A stretch of 64,000 nt of DNA, from contig JABZIZ010000003.1 in the NCBI GenBank assembly GCA_015258065.1, forward strand, positions 1 to 64,000, read 5' to 3'. Shown here piece after piece: positions 8,200-16,649 of this stretch. The notes below the pieces were generated by a model. It saw only the letters and a list, made by a program, of their open reading frames with translations, did not search any database and was not told the DNA's origin. A program made the position numbers and the translations under genes. Source of the DNA: Lachnospiraceae bacterium. GTDB taxonomy: Bacteria; Bacillota; Clostridia; Lachnospirales; Lachnospiraceae. Within the stretch, counting starts at the first letter, position 1. The number at the start of each line of letters is the position of its first letter.

Positions 8200-9207
8200 C
8201 TAACGATTGATGATCTTCTGAAACCTGCGAACTACCCTGCGCACGTTTCCATCCATCCATAATGCAAGCCCACACCTCAAGATACAAAAGCAGGTAATCC
8301 TACCGTGAAGCCGAAAATCACCGGTTAAGATCGGCTCCTCAAAATTAGCAAAAACCTTCACTCCTCGTGGAAGAAACGGAGATAGAATTCCATAAAGAGC
8401 CAGAACGCTTGCTGTATCTGCCGGATTGTCCAGGCCAATGGTCAACTCTGCCTTTCCGCTTTTGGGAAGAAGCGACCGGATCACAACCCCCATTTTCCTG
8501 AGTGCGAGACGGAAGGCGGAAGCAAAAGCATCACTCTCAAGCAAAGCTTTTACCATAGATATTCTAACATACATACTGTATATTGTATATTGAATGCGTT
8601 TAAGCACCTGATATGGTTTCTTTAAGAATTCCCATACCCTTGCAGAAAACACAGAGAAAAATCGAATCCGCTCATACAGGTTATGTTTCAAAGAATCATC
8701 CGAATTCTCTTCTTCGAGAGATTCCTCCATGGCATCCGTTCGTCTTTCTTCTTTCCCCTCCCTTTGTTCCGCCTCTTCTCTCTCAGCATGATCGCCGGCG
8801 AAAGCCTCTGCATCTGTTTCTTTGGGATCAGAATCCTCTACAGCCATCATCCGTTCTGCATCTTTCTGATCTGCGGTTTGCTTCTCCTCCTTCCTTCCTC
8901 TCCTGCGTCCTGTGCACAGCTGCCTGTCTTTCCTTGGTAAAAGCGTCCAAAATGCCACACGGATTGTAAACGAGCCCTCGCCCGGGAGGGAGATTCCTCC
9001 TCGGATCAGATGAAAAAACCAGCTGAAAGAGACATGCAGGAAATACCTGTTCTCCTGTGGCTCCGTATCCCCCGGATAAAAATGGCCTTCCAGACGGTAT
9101 CGCAAGGGAACAAAGAGGAAGAGAAACAGGAACAACAATAAAACGCAAACAAGGAAAGCCAGACAGCATCCGATTATTTTTAGAATTCCTACGATTTGCC
9201 ACATCAT
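8200..9207 (-). CDS. DUF2953 domain membrane protein
   Basis: A protein of 335 residues with one N-terminal hydrophobic segment (about residues 7-34, very leucine- and phenylalanine-rich), a first conserved segment (VPLRYRLEGHF), a long acidic and lysine-rich low-complexity insert (about 95-175), and a C-terminal DUF2953-like portion containing GLDNPADTASVLALYGILSP. DUF2953 proteins of unknown function are regularly found beside gerW in Clostridia and Bacilli, as here. The ATG at 9207 overlaps the stop of the preceding 108-residue gene (ATGA), giving translational coupling. The insert is longer than I would expect for the family. Membrane anchoring with the domain in the cytosol or forespore membrane is inference. 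Confidence 0.8.
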   Translation of the reverse strand: MMWQIVGILKIIGCCLAFLVCVLLLFLFLFLFVPLRYRLEGHFYPGDTEPQENRYFLHVSFSWFFHLIRGGISLPGEGSFTIRVAFWTLLPRKDRQLCTGRRRGRKEEKQTADQKDAERMMAVEDSDPKETDAEAFAGDHAEREEAEQREGKEERRTDAMEESLEEENSDDSLKHNLYERIRFFSVFSARVWEFLKKPYQVLKRIQYTIYSMYVRISMVKALLESDAFASAFRLALRKMGVVIRSLLPKSGKAELTIGLDNPADTASVLALYGILSPFLPRGVKVFANFEEPILTGDFRLHGRITCFCILRCGLALWMDGNVRRVVRRFQKIINR

Positions 9208-9530
9208 ATGCGCACCAGATACTCCCGCAATCGACCTTCCATTCCCACCTGACAGGCCTGATTGGAGATCTCCACCAAATAATCTTCCGCCTCCTCGAAC
9301 GTGGTGACCATCGCATAGATTCGAAGCGGGTGGTCTTCATAATATTTCCATTTCAAAAAGAGACCGTTAATCAGTTCCAGCTGTGTCTCCTCACCCTCAA
9401 AGGAAGCTAACAGCCAGACACTGGGGGCTCCCTTTCCGTGTCTTAGCCTCCACCGGATGCGCCCGGGCATCCGTAGATGCGGGCTCATATATAATTTTGG
9501 GGAAAACATGCAATATCGCTCTTTCCTCAT
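9204..9530 (-). CDS. Uncharacterised small protein (108 residues)
   Basis: I do not recognise a named family. The protein is basic at the N-terminus, then shows an alternating pattern (RIRWRLRHG, VWLLASF, LRIYAMVTT) that looks like a small alpha/beta fold, ending with a helix (FEEAEDYLVEISNQAC). No signal peptide or membrane span is visible. Its start overlaps the PII-like gene stop (ATGA) and its stop overlaps the DUF2953 start (ATGA), so it is locked into this operon by 4-base overlaps on both sides, which supports it being real. An alternative start at Met8 is possible, with AGGAAAGAG upstream. Function unknown. Confidence 0.65.
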   Translation of the reverse strand: MRKERYCMFSPKLYMSPHLRMPGRIRWRLRHGKGAPSVWLLASFEGEETQLELINGLFLKWKYYEDHPLRIYAMVTTFEEAEDYLVEISNQACQVGMEGRLREYLVRI

Positions 9531-10204
9531 TTCAGATCGATCCGCTCTCTCACGCCAACGACTTCGCTCACCGGAAGCGTAAAAGAAATTGCTCCAGCCG
9601 GTGAATCCAGTCCTGACTGTGTCGCTATTGCCTTCATGATTCCCATTTTTTCTTTCATATCGGAAACAATCAATAAGATTTCTTTTTCCTCTGCAAGGGA
9701 TACCCCAAAGAACTTTTTGGCAAGCCCGGCCCCCGTTCCTTTGGCATGAAGAACCGTTCCGCCCCTCGCTCCTGCCGTTCTGGCTGCCTCCATCACATCA
9801 TCTGTATATCCCTGATTCAGAATGACAAAAATCAACTCATGAGAAAAGGTCAATTCTCCTGCCTCCTGTCCATTTGTCCTTGCCCCTTCTGTAAAATAAG
9901 CAAGAGTGCGTCCTCCGCATACACTTTTTACGGGTATCACTAACAAAATGCCATTGCCCGGCACATCTAACAGCAGTCTTTTCTTGGCTTCATGAACGAG
10001 CAAGCCGGTTCTTTCCCCATCTACGACACATGCAACCAGCGCCTTGGAGGTCGGCTCCAAATCGTAAAATTCTAATACCTCTCTGGAAGCTGTCCCTCGC
10101 CCAAACAAAGTCAGAGATAGAGAGATCTGCATGGTGTTCTGAATCGTCGCCATCTCTCTTGCCCTTTTACGATCCAATATGGTAATGACAAAATTTAAGT
10201 CCAA
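9527..10204 (-). CDS. Tandem PII-like regulatory protein linked to DUF1538
   Basis: A protein of 225 residues that appears to contain two PII-superfamily modules. The C-terminal half has the clearer signature: a helix with AARTAGARGGTVLHAKGTG, as in GlnB-like trimers (helix followed by a GGT-strand and a flexible loop), then KEILLIVSDMKEKMGIMKAI. The N-terminal half (FVITILDRKRAREM...LFGRGTAS) looks like a diverged copy. PII proteins sense ATP/ADP/2-oxoglutarate and bind transporters or enzymes; a uridylylated T-loop tyrosine is not evident here. Translation appears to begin at a TTG preceded by GGGGG, because the nearby ATG is out of frame. It sits 29 bp downstream of the DUF1538 gene, a pairing known in Clostridia, which suggests it gates that membrane protein (inference). 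Confidence 0.75.
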   Translation of the reverse strand: MDLNFVITILDRKRAREMATIQNTMQISLSLTLFGRGTASREVLEFYDLEPTSKALVACVVDGERTGLLVHEAKKRLLLDVPGNGILLVIPVKSVCGGRTLAYFTEGARTNGQEAGELTFSHELIFVILNQGYTDDVMEAARTAGARGGTVLHAKGTGAGLAKKFFGVSLAEEKEILLIVSDMKEKMGIMKAIATQSGLDSPAGAISFTLPVSEVVGVRERIDLK

Positions 10205-10233
10205 TCCATCCCCCTTGTGAACCGTTCCGTTTG

Positions 10234-11754
10234 CTAAAACAGCTCGATAATATCGGTATCTTTATATACTTTTTCCGGTGCTGCCTGACCTCTTTTCTTC
10301 TTGATCTGTGAGAACAATCCCACCAATTGTACCGTGATGAGGGGAAGCATTGCCACAAGGGAGACCAGACCAAAGGCTTCCGTCAGCAGATTTGCCCCCT
10401 TCGCCATACAGACTCCCATCGCAAAGGGCAACATGAAGGTGGCGGCCATGGGCCCGGAAGCCACTCCACCTGCATCAAAAGCAATCGCCGTAAAAACAGG
10501 CGGTACAAAAAATGTTAAAACCAGGGCGAGCAGATATCCGGGAAACACAAAATATAAAATTGGAATTCCCGTTTGAATACGGACCATGGATAAAACCATG
10601 GAAAGAGAAACTGCCACAGACAGTGCCAGTTTCATCGTTTTAGTAGAAACTGCTCCTGCGCTGATTTCTTCTACCTGCTCCGTAAGAGTGTGTACCGCCG
10701 GTTCTGCCGCCACGAGAAACCATCCCATCAGCGCCACAATCGGGATCAGCCAGAAAGAAACCTCTCCCTCCGCTATTTTTCTCCCCAACATCATCCCGAT
10801 TGGTGAAAAACCGACATTTACCCCGACAAGAAAAACAACCAGCCCGACATAGGTAAAACACATTCCCACCAAAATCCGTATGAACCGCAGAAAGCGGATC
10901 TTCAGGGAGAAGAATTGAAAAACCAAAAAAATCAGTATCACCGGAAGAAGCGCAAGTGCCACCTCCTCCATCTGGCTGGGAAGGGAGCGCAGATAGCTCT
11001 TCGACATCTCTACCGTGTTGGCATAGGAGGCAACGGTGCTGGCGGCAATTTTTCCCTCTTTTCCCGGATAAATAAACCCTAACAAAAGCACCGCAAGAAT
11101 CGGTCCTATGGAGCAAAGCCCAACTAAACCAAAGGAATCCGCCTCGGCGTTCTTATCACTGCGGATGGAAGAGACGCCGACGCCTAAGGAAATAATGAAG
11201 GGTGCCGTCATCGGCCCCGTGGTCACACCTCCTGCATCAAAAGCGACGCTTAAATACTTCGGATCCGAAAAAAAGGCCAACACAAAAACCAGCAAATAGG
11301 AGCCGATCAGAAGATATCGGATCTTCACTCCTAAGAGAATGCGCAACATCGCCATCGGCAGAAAGAGACCGACCCCTATGGAAACCGTCATCATGAGTGG
11401 AATGGTCCGGATATGTGGAACATTGGCTGCTAACACGCTTAAATCGGGCTCAGCGATGGTCACCGCACATCCGAGTAGGAAACTGCATCCAAGAATTTTA
11501 CCCAAATTTCTGGATTGTGTAATCTTAGCTCCAATCATGGAACCAATCTTGGAAAGAGCCGTGTCACAACCAAAATTAAACAGCCCGGAGCCGATCACAA
11601 GCAGAAGTGCCCCGGTCAAAAAAGACAACATCAAATCCGGTTCTACCGGCACCACCGTAAAGCTGAGAAGCAGTACGATGATGACAATCGGTAAAACCGA
11701 AGAAATGGCCTCATGCAGTTTTTCGTATACGGCACTTCTTTTTTTGTAAACCAT
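10234..11754 (-). CDS. DUF1538 family polytopic membrane protein
   Basis: A membrane protein of 506 residues, with about 12 hydrophobic spans, built as two homologous halves. Each half carries AFDAGGV(T/A)(T/S)GPM followed by a small-residue helix (first near residue 175, second near 435), and an E-P-containing helix (TIAEPDLSVLA in the first half; VAAEPAVHTLTEQ in the second). Internal duplication with conserved acidic and glycine motifs inside membrane segments is what one expects of a secondary transporter or channel, but no substrate is established that I know of. The start at 11754 has only a weak GAAGG. It heads a seven-gene minus operon; the PII-like gene directly follows, hinting at metabolite-controlled transport. 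Confidence 0.85.
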   Translation of the reverse strand: MVYKKRSAVYEKLHEAISSVLPIVIIVLLLSFTVVPVEPDLMLSFLTGALLLVIGSGLFNFGCDTALSKIGSMIGAKITQSRNLGKILGCSFLLGCAVTIAEPDLSVLAANVPHIRTIPLMMTVSIGVGLFLPMAMLRILLGVKIRYLLIGSYLLVFVLAFFSDPKYLSVAFDAGGVTTGPMTAPFIISLGVGVSSIRSDKNAEADSFGLVGLCSIGPILAVLLLGFIYPGKEGKIAASTVASYANTVEMSKSYLRSLPSQMEEVALALLPVILIFLVFQFFSLKIRFLRFIRILVGMCFTYVGLVVFLVGVNVGFSPIGMMLGRKIAEGEVSFWLIPIVALMGWFLVAAEPAVHTLTEQVEEISAGAVSTKTMKLALSVAVSLSMVLSMVRIQTGIPILYFVFPGYLLALVLTFFVPPVFTAIAFDAGGVASGPMAATFMLPFAMGVCMAKGANLLTEAFGLVSLVAMLPLITVQLVGLFSQIKKKRGQAAPEKVYKDTDIIELF

Positions 11755-11801
11755 CCTTCAAACCTGAAACACCTGACGGATCATCTGGATTCCGCTCTTC
11801 C

Positions 11802-12944
11802 TTACTCTACCTTGAAATTGTTCAAACTTCTTCCGCTCCAGATATCATCACTGCCATAAAAGCCCTTGACCTTAGCCAGATTCAGTTTCTCCATTGGCTG
11901 CGACTGCAGCACTTCACTGACCGGCGTATTCATTCTGCCAAGGCGCATCTCCTGATTTTTTTGCATGAGGATCGTAACCATCTGGTTATGTAATTTAAGT
12001 GCCATGCCCAGTCTCGCAAACTGATGCACTTCTCCGTCAGAGGTAAGAGCCACCAGATAGTGATCCATGCGAGAACTGGCAAAAACACCAAAGAAGAAGC
12101 CCATCAGTGCGCTGGATCTGCGCTGATCATATCCATACAACTCTCGAATCTGATCGATGCGGAATACTTCCAATCCTTCCTGATAACTCACAACATAATC
12201 TCTTGTGATATAAACACGAGCGGCCTTAAAGTGTTGTGCATTCGGCTCTTCTGCCTGTCTCACACCATTCTGGTAATCCGAATTCGTTTCATATAATGTC
12301 TTTGCGTTTGCAATCTTTTTATTCTTTTTGATTTGACGGGAAATCCCGCGAACCATCTCTGCTACCCAGAGCCCGATTGCTACGACAAGGAAGATCAGAG
12401 CGGCCCACATCCCCTTATCCATATTGGCAAGATTGGTGTCCGCTTTCGAGTAGAAGACACAAGCATGCCCCAAGTAGCTCTCTGCCTCATCCTTTTTGAT
12501 ATCCAGCATCTGAGAGAAAGATTCCTGGGCAGCCGTATCCAACTCAGCGGAGGTCTGCTCTAAGGTTCCCTTAAAACGGAGGGGGGTCTCATCTCCATCT
12601 TCTTTCTGTGTCTCATGAATTTTGTGCTGAATTTCTTGACTGTTATAAACAGATTCCGGAAGTCCGACGATGAAATAATAAACCTTCCCATCCTTTTGCT
12701 CGGGCGTCTGCACAAAGACAAATTTATTCCCATCCTCATCCGACGCAAAAGAATCGCTCATATATTTTGCATCCAGATATCCAAAATCATCATAACGATC
12801 TGCTTCCACCAGATTCGTATGGCCAAGAGCCGAATCCACTATGATATAAATGAGCAGCACGGCAGCGATTGTTAACACTGCTAACACAATGGTGGCAATG
12901 ACGGTCCCCAACATTCCGGTTTTAAACATCTTTTTTTTCATCAA
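11802..12944 (-). CDS. Uncharacterised two-span membrane protein
   Basis: A protein of 380 residues that I cannot place in a named family. It has a hydrophobic span at about 12-36, an extracytoplasmic region of about 145 residues rich in acidic and polar residues, a second span near 181-197, and a cytoplasmic C-terminal part of about 180 residues. The last part contains YITRDYVVSYQEGLEVFRIDQI, reminiscent of the PH-like domains that follow membrane spans in several Firmicutes proteins, and a short hydrophobic GFFFGVFASS. The ATG at 12944 follows GGAGAAGAGGAG. It lies 47 bp upstream of the DUF1538 gene, with a possible extended -10 promoter about 130 bases upstream of its start. Confidence 0.75.
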   Translation of the reverse strand: MMKKKMFKTGMLGTVIATIVLAVLTIAAVLLIYIIVDSALGHTNLVEADRYDDFGYLDAKYMSDSFASDEDGNKFVFVQTPEQKDGKVYYFIVGLPESVYNSQEIQHKIHETQKEDGDETPLRFKGTLEQTSAELDTAAQESFSQMLDIKKDEAESYLGHACVFYSKADTNLANMDKGMWAALIFLVVAIGLWVAEMVRGISRQIKKNKKIANAKTLYETNSDYQNGVRQAEEPNAQHFKAARVYITRDYVVSYQEGLEVFRIDQIRELYGYDQRRSSALMGFFFGVFASSRMDHYLVALTSDGEVHQFARLGMALKLHNQMVTILMQKNQEMRLGRMNTPVSEVLQSQPMEKLNLAKVKGFYGSDDIWSGRSLNNFKVE

Positions 12945-13074
12945 CAGAACTCCTCTTCTCCTTCCAAACTACGTTCTCGTCATCAAACAGATTGGTGTTC
13001 TTCCAGTGGATCATGGTTGTTGCAACCTCTTGATTCCAATCTTCCTTAGATAGAAGCACCTAATCCGAATGTGC

Positions 13075-13103
13075 ATTATAACATACATGGCGGATAGAAA
13101 GAA
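13075..13103 (-). promoter_or_regulatory. Promoter upstream of the 11802-12944 gene
   Basis: Minus-strand TATAAT (13075-13080) preceded by TG-n gives an extended -10; the hexamer 17 bp upstream is TTCTTT, a poor -35. It lies just past the cbiL stop, leaving a leader of about 125 bases before the next start. Confidence 0.4.
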
Positions 13104-13113
13104 TAGAGTCCCA

Positions 13114-13791
13114 TCATTTTATCAGTACCGTCACCATATATTCTCTTGGGATTTCACCAATGTTCCTATACACTTTCTCGTCCGGAAGACCGCAGTCTTT
13201 GACTGCATAAATTTCGGCATCCGAGTACCGGGACAAGACTCTTTCCAGGTCATCCAAATACCTTCCCGCTTTCATTACCACCTTGGTTCCAGGCAATCGG
13301 ATTGCTTCTTCCAGATTGCTGGTTCCTTGAATCACATGTAACTCTTCCTCCTCCTGGCAAAGGGATCGATTGAAACGGGCTGCGGCTGCCGTAAAGGACG
13401 AGACTCCATTCACCAGCGCCGTTTGAAATCCGTCCTCTTCTGCAAATTTTTTTAAATAACAAAAAGTGGAATAAATACACGGATCTCCAATTGTCAGGAA
13501 CGCCAGTTGTTCCCCCGCCTGTAAATAGGGACGGATCTTTTCATAGCTTTGTTGAATTTTTTTCCTACGCAAACTGCTCTCTTTGATCATGGGAAAAGAG
13601 AGCCCAATCGTCCTCTTTTCTTTGAGTTCCGGCACAGCACGGATTGCAATTTGATAAGCTCGTGCCTTCGTCTTCTCCTCCATTGGCAGGACAATTCGAT
13701 CCGACTCTTTGATGACGCGAACTGCCTTCAATGTCATCAGTTCCGGATCTCCCGGACCCACCCCTACACCAATGATCTTTCCCTGATTCAC
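13114..13791 (-). CDS. cbiL: Precorrin-2 / cobalt-factor-2 C20-methyltransferase
   Basis: SAM-dependent methyltransferase of the tetrapyrrole methylase family that adds the C20 methyl in cobalamin synthesis. The start chosen gives 225 residues, near the family norm. It opens with GVGVGPGDPELMT, the SAM-binding P-loop-like signature; FLTIGDPCIYSTFCYL in the middle fits CbiL/CobI rather than CobM or CobJ, and VVMKAGR follows. The GTG at 13791 has AGGAGG upstream; the longer open frame begins at a TTG with no ribosome site and would add an odd leader, though Met at 13818 is also possible. No other cobalamin gene is near. It may share a transcript with the Nim-like gene upstream. Confidence 0.88.
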   Translation of the reverse strand: MNQGKIIGVGVGPGDPELMTLKAVRVIKESDRIVLPMEEKTKARAYQIAIRAVPELKEKRTIGLSFPMIKESSLRRKKIQQSYEKIRPYLQAGEQLAFLTIGDPCIYSTFCYLKKFAEEDGFQTALVNGVSSFTAAAARFNRSLCQEEEELHVIQGTSNLEEAIRLPGTKVVMKAGRYLDDLERVLSRYSDAEIYAVKDCGLPDEKVYRNIGEIPREYMVTVLIK

Positions 13792-13859
13792 TCCTGCAAC
13801 AACCTCCTGTCCATCCATTTTTTCATGATAAAACTCTCTTTTCAAAGGCTTTCTAAAAA

Positions 13860-14390
13860 TTACATCGGATGCGTCGTCACCCCCGGCTTACCGACGGGTA
13901 TCTTCGTTTGTTTGTGCTTGGCGCTCACGGTTGCAAAATCAATATGCAATTCCATGACCTCCGTTCTGGGAATCGCCGCTGGATTAAAGGCAAAATGTTC
14001 TTGATGGTAATGATCCGTCAGGACGGTTAATGCGTGCGTTTTTCTCTCTAAATCGGAAACAAACAGGATTCTCCCCCTTCCCATGACAGACTGAAAATTC
14101 ATGGTGCAGTACCCCCTCTCCTGATCCGAATAAAGCACGTGATTCAGGTCCATTTCGAAACTGACATAAGAATCCTTTCGTAACAAATCCAGTTTATGTC
14201 CTTCCCGTGCAGAATGCAGATAGAGCACCACCTGCCCCTCCATCTCTTCCATTCCGAAATTCAGCGGAACAATATAAGGATAAGAATCCTCATCCTTGAT
14301 TCCTAACCGCACCACATCGCAGTTTTGCATGATTTGCAAGATTTCCTCTTTCTCTGTTACCTGTCTATCCTTTCTTCGCATGGGCATCAT
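13860..14390 (-). CDS. Pyridoxamine 5'-phosphate oxidase family protein, NimA-like
   Basis: A 176-residue split-barrel flavoprotein of the PNPOx-like / nitroimidazole-resistance (NimA) group. These bind FMN or related cofactors; the exact reaction is rarely known. Seen: the family start MRRKDRQVT and a helix (EEILQIMQNCDVVRLGI), then YPYIVPLNFG, LYLHSAREGHKLDLL (cofactor-binding strand and helix), SFEMD, and the central YCTMNFQSVMGRGRI strand. The ATG at 14390 has GGAGGG at a good distance. Length is typical. It is 68 bp upstream of the cbiL start and may be cotranscribed with it. True nitroimidazole reductase activity is not implied. Confidence 0.88.
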   Translation of the reverse strand: MMPMRRKDRQVTEKEEILQIMQNCDVVRLGIKDEDSYPYIVPLNFGMEEMEGQVVLYLHSAREGHKLDLLRKDSYVSFEMDLNHVLYSDQERGYCTMNFQSVMGRGRILFVSDLERKTHALTVLTDHYHQEHFAFNPAAIPRTEVMELHIDFATVSAKHKQTKIPVGKPGVTTHPM

Positions 14391-14495
14391 CTGTACTTCC
14401 CTCCTCTTTTCCCGTCACTCCCTTGAGTGAAATCAAATCAAAATCGACCCTCTGGTCCATCGCAGATCGTTCAATCGCCAGCCGCCTGCTTCCTG

Positions 14496-16649
14496 TTATA
14501 CCCAGAGATCCGAACCCGCCTTAGACGCTTCTATTTTTTCACCCAGTCCCTGCATCAGCCTGCTGCAAATCAGTCCGATCACCAGTGCCGGCAGGACAAA
14601 AAGCAGCAAGGTCGCCATGTTTTTTGCATACGCATGGGGATAAAAGCCTGCAATACATTCCCTAAGCGCATTCATTCCATACCGAAAAGGCATGAACGGA
14701 TATAGCACACGGTAAAACTTTGGTAAAACTTCCACAGGGAAGGTTCCGCCACTACCTGCAACCTGCACGACCATGACAATCACCCCGAGGGCTTCCCCCA
14801 CTTCGCCGAAGGCGTATGCAAGCGAATACAGGACAAAGGTAAACACAAAGCTTGCAAGTGCGGAAACAAGATAAAAACGAAAGGCGGAAACCACCTGAAT
14901 CCTTACATAGTAAAGGGTTCCTAAAACAACGATCAACGCCTGCACCTGTCCGATTCCAAAAAACAAGAGATACCGTCCGAAGTATTCATGATCGTATTTC
15001 ACGCCCAAAATTTCTCCGGGATGCTTTTGTCTGGCATGAATAATTGCCACCTGAATCAGAGCGCCTACCCAGATCGACAGGATGACATAAAAGGCTGACA
15101 TGGCGGATCCATTGTTTTCAATCGGATAAAGCGCTTCCGTTTCAAGCCCAACCGGAGAGGAAACCAGCTCTGCGATACGGTCCGGATCCGATGCAAGCAA
15201 TTTCAAAACTACATGGTACTGATTCGACGAACGAATTTTGGTAAGCATCGTCATCTGTGCTTGCAGTTTGTTCTGTATCGCAACCAGATTCGCTTTTATC
15301 CGGATCAGATCTTTTCTGGCTCCTCCTGCCAGATCCGGCGCTGATCCCAGAATGCGATTCATTTCTTCGAGATTGCTGTCTGCACTTGCAAGAAGTTTCG
15401 CCGATTCCGTGATCGAAGACTTGATTGCTTCTGCGGAATCTTCCATCTCCGGGCGAAGATCCGTACGATATTCTTCTGCAAGATCTCTCGTGGCAGACAG
15501 CAAATCCGCACAACCGGCGGAAGCCTGTTTGGACAGGGCTACGACCGATTGTCCGCTCCGCGAAAGAGCCTTGATGCCATCAAGACGTGTAATGAGAACA
15601 CTGATTTGATGATGAAAGGCAGCCAGTCTGGCATTCAGTCTTGCCTGAAGTCCGGGAAGCGGCAGGCTGACTCCTGAAAAAGCGGCGCTTACCCGTTCGT
15701 CCAGTTGCTTCAACTTCTCCTCTATCCGGTCGATTTCGGGTTCCTCGACGGCCCTTCCCTGCTCCAACTGATCTCTTAGAGTTTCCAAATACTCCGTCGT
15801 CTCTTCTAACAGCGATAGGGCCTCATCTGTTCCTGCTCCTTCTTCCCCTCCCTTCTCTTCCCCTGCCTGCAGAGAAAGGGCGTTTGCACGCGCCTCCGCT
15901 TCTGCGGCATGTTTTTTCATATCCTGCTTCACCTGCTGTAACTCTTTTTGCAGGGTTTGACCGGCCTCCTGTGCCTCTTCTGCAGAGGCGGTTAGGTCGA
16001 TGAATGTCTGCACGAGGTGGATGCTGCTCGTCAGAACGGAATTCACTTCCTTCAGTTGCGACATGGCGGCATCCGTAAGCGGTGTTTCTCCTCCGGTGTC
16101 CTCCAAATATTTTCCCGCAACAAGAACTCCCTTGGCGATGGAGCTGACAAACGCCCTGTTCACCTCCTGTTGCACCGTGTTTTTTACCTTCCCCGTGATC
16201 TTAGGTGCAATCGCATTCTTTTTCTCGTTCTCATAATAAACAATTTTGGGATGCTTCAATCCCACTCCCAGAAAAGAAAGCATATCCGCAGAAAAATGTG
16301 GGTCAATGACCAATGCGGCATAATACTCTCCACTCGTAACGCCTTCCTTGGCTTTCTCTCTGCTTTCTACAAATTGCCAGCCGATGGATGCATTCCCCTT
16401 CAATTTGTCTATGACGATGTCTCCGATATTGAGTCTGCCTCCTCCCAGGTCTGCCCCCTCGTCCTCGTTGACCACGGCAACCTTTAGGTGTGACGTAGAC
16501 TCCGGACCGTAGGGATCCCAATTGGAGAGGATATTAAACCATGCATACAGAGACGGGAGAACGCATAGTCCCATCACAACAACGACGGCAACCACATTAC
16601 TCCATATCCTCCCTGCATCCCTGCGAAAAATCTTGAACACTTTACGCAT
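14496..16649 (-). CDS. YhgE/Pip domain membrane protein (copy 1)
   Basis: Large (717 residues) membrane protein of the YhgE/Pip family (phage infection protein-like), related to ABC-2 type membrane domains. An N-terminal span (about 17-37) is followed by the family hallmark YAWFNILSNWDPYG, then VAVVNEDEGA and GEYYAALVI. A long extracytoplasmic helical region (about 180-500) follows, and five or six spans close the protein (about 520-705) with NALRECIAGFY between the last ones. Family members are exposed on the surface; lactococcal Pip is a phage receptor, and other members are linked to secretion-type loci. It overlaps the end of the repeat-tailed gene by 8 bases. A homologue lies upstream at 17285. 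Confidence 0.93.
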   Translation of the reverse strand: MRKVFKIFRRDAGRIWSNVVAVVVVMGLCVLPSLYAWFNILSNWDPYGPESTSHLKVAVVNEDEGADLGGGRLNIGDIVIDKLKGNASIGWQFVESREKAKEGVTSGEYYAALVIDPHFSADMLSFLGVGLKHPKIVYYENEKKNAIAPKITGKVKNTVQQEVNRAFVSSIAKGVLVAGKYLEDTGGETPLTDAAMSQLKEVNSVLTSSIHLVQTFIDLTASAEEAQEAGQTLQKELQQVKQDMKKHAAEAEARANALSLQAGEEKGGEEGAGTDEALSLLEETTEYLETLRDQLEQGRAVEEPEIDRIEEKLKQLDERVSAAFSGVSLPLPGLQARLNARLAAFHHQISVLITRLDGIKALSRSGQSVVALSKQASAGCADLLSATRDLAEEYRTDLRPEMEDSAEAIKSSITESAKLLASADSNLEEMNRILGSAPDLAGGARKDLIRIKANLVAIQNKLQAQMTMLTKIRSSNQYHVVLKLLASDPDRIAELVSSPVGLETEALYPIENNGSAMSAFYVILSIWVGALIQVAIIHARQKHPGEILGVKYDHEYFGRYLLFFGIGQVQALIVVLGTLYYVRIQVVSAFRFYLVSALASFVFTFVLYSLAYAFGEVGEALGVIVMVVQVAGSGGTFPVEVLPKFYRVLYPFMPFRYGMNALRECIAGFYPHAYAKNMATLLLFVLPALVIGLICSRLMQGLGEKIEASKAGSDLWV

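Noticed and set aside
12945..13074. Possible riboswitch in the 130-base leader before the 11802-12944 gene
   Set aside because: No long stem, pseudoknot-like pairing or recognised consensus could be found by eye; only a promoter is reported.
14415..14430. TCACTC-CCTT-GAGTGA hairpin between the Nim-like gene and YhgE copy 1
   Set aside because: Only six pairs and no T-run on either strand; not enough to call a terminator.
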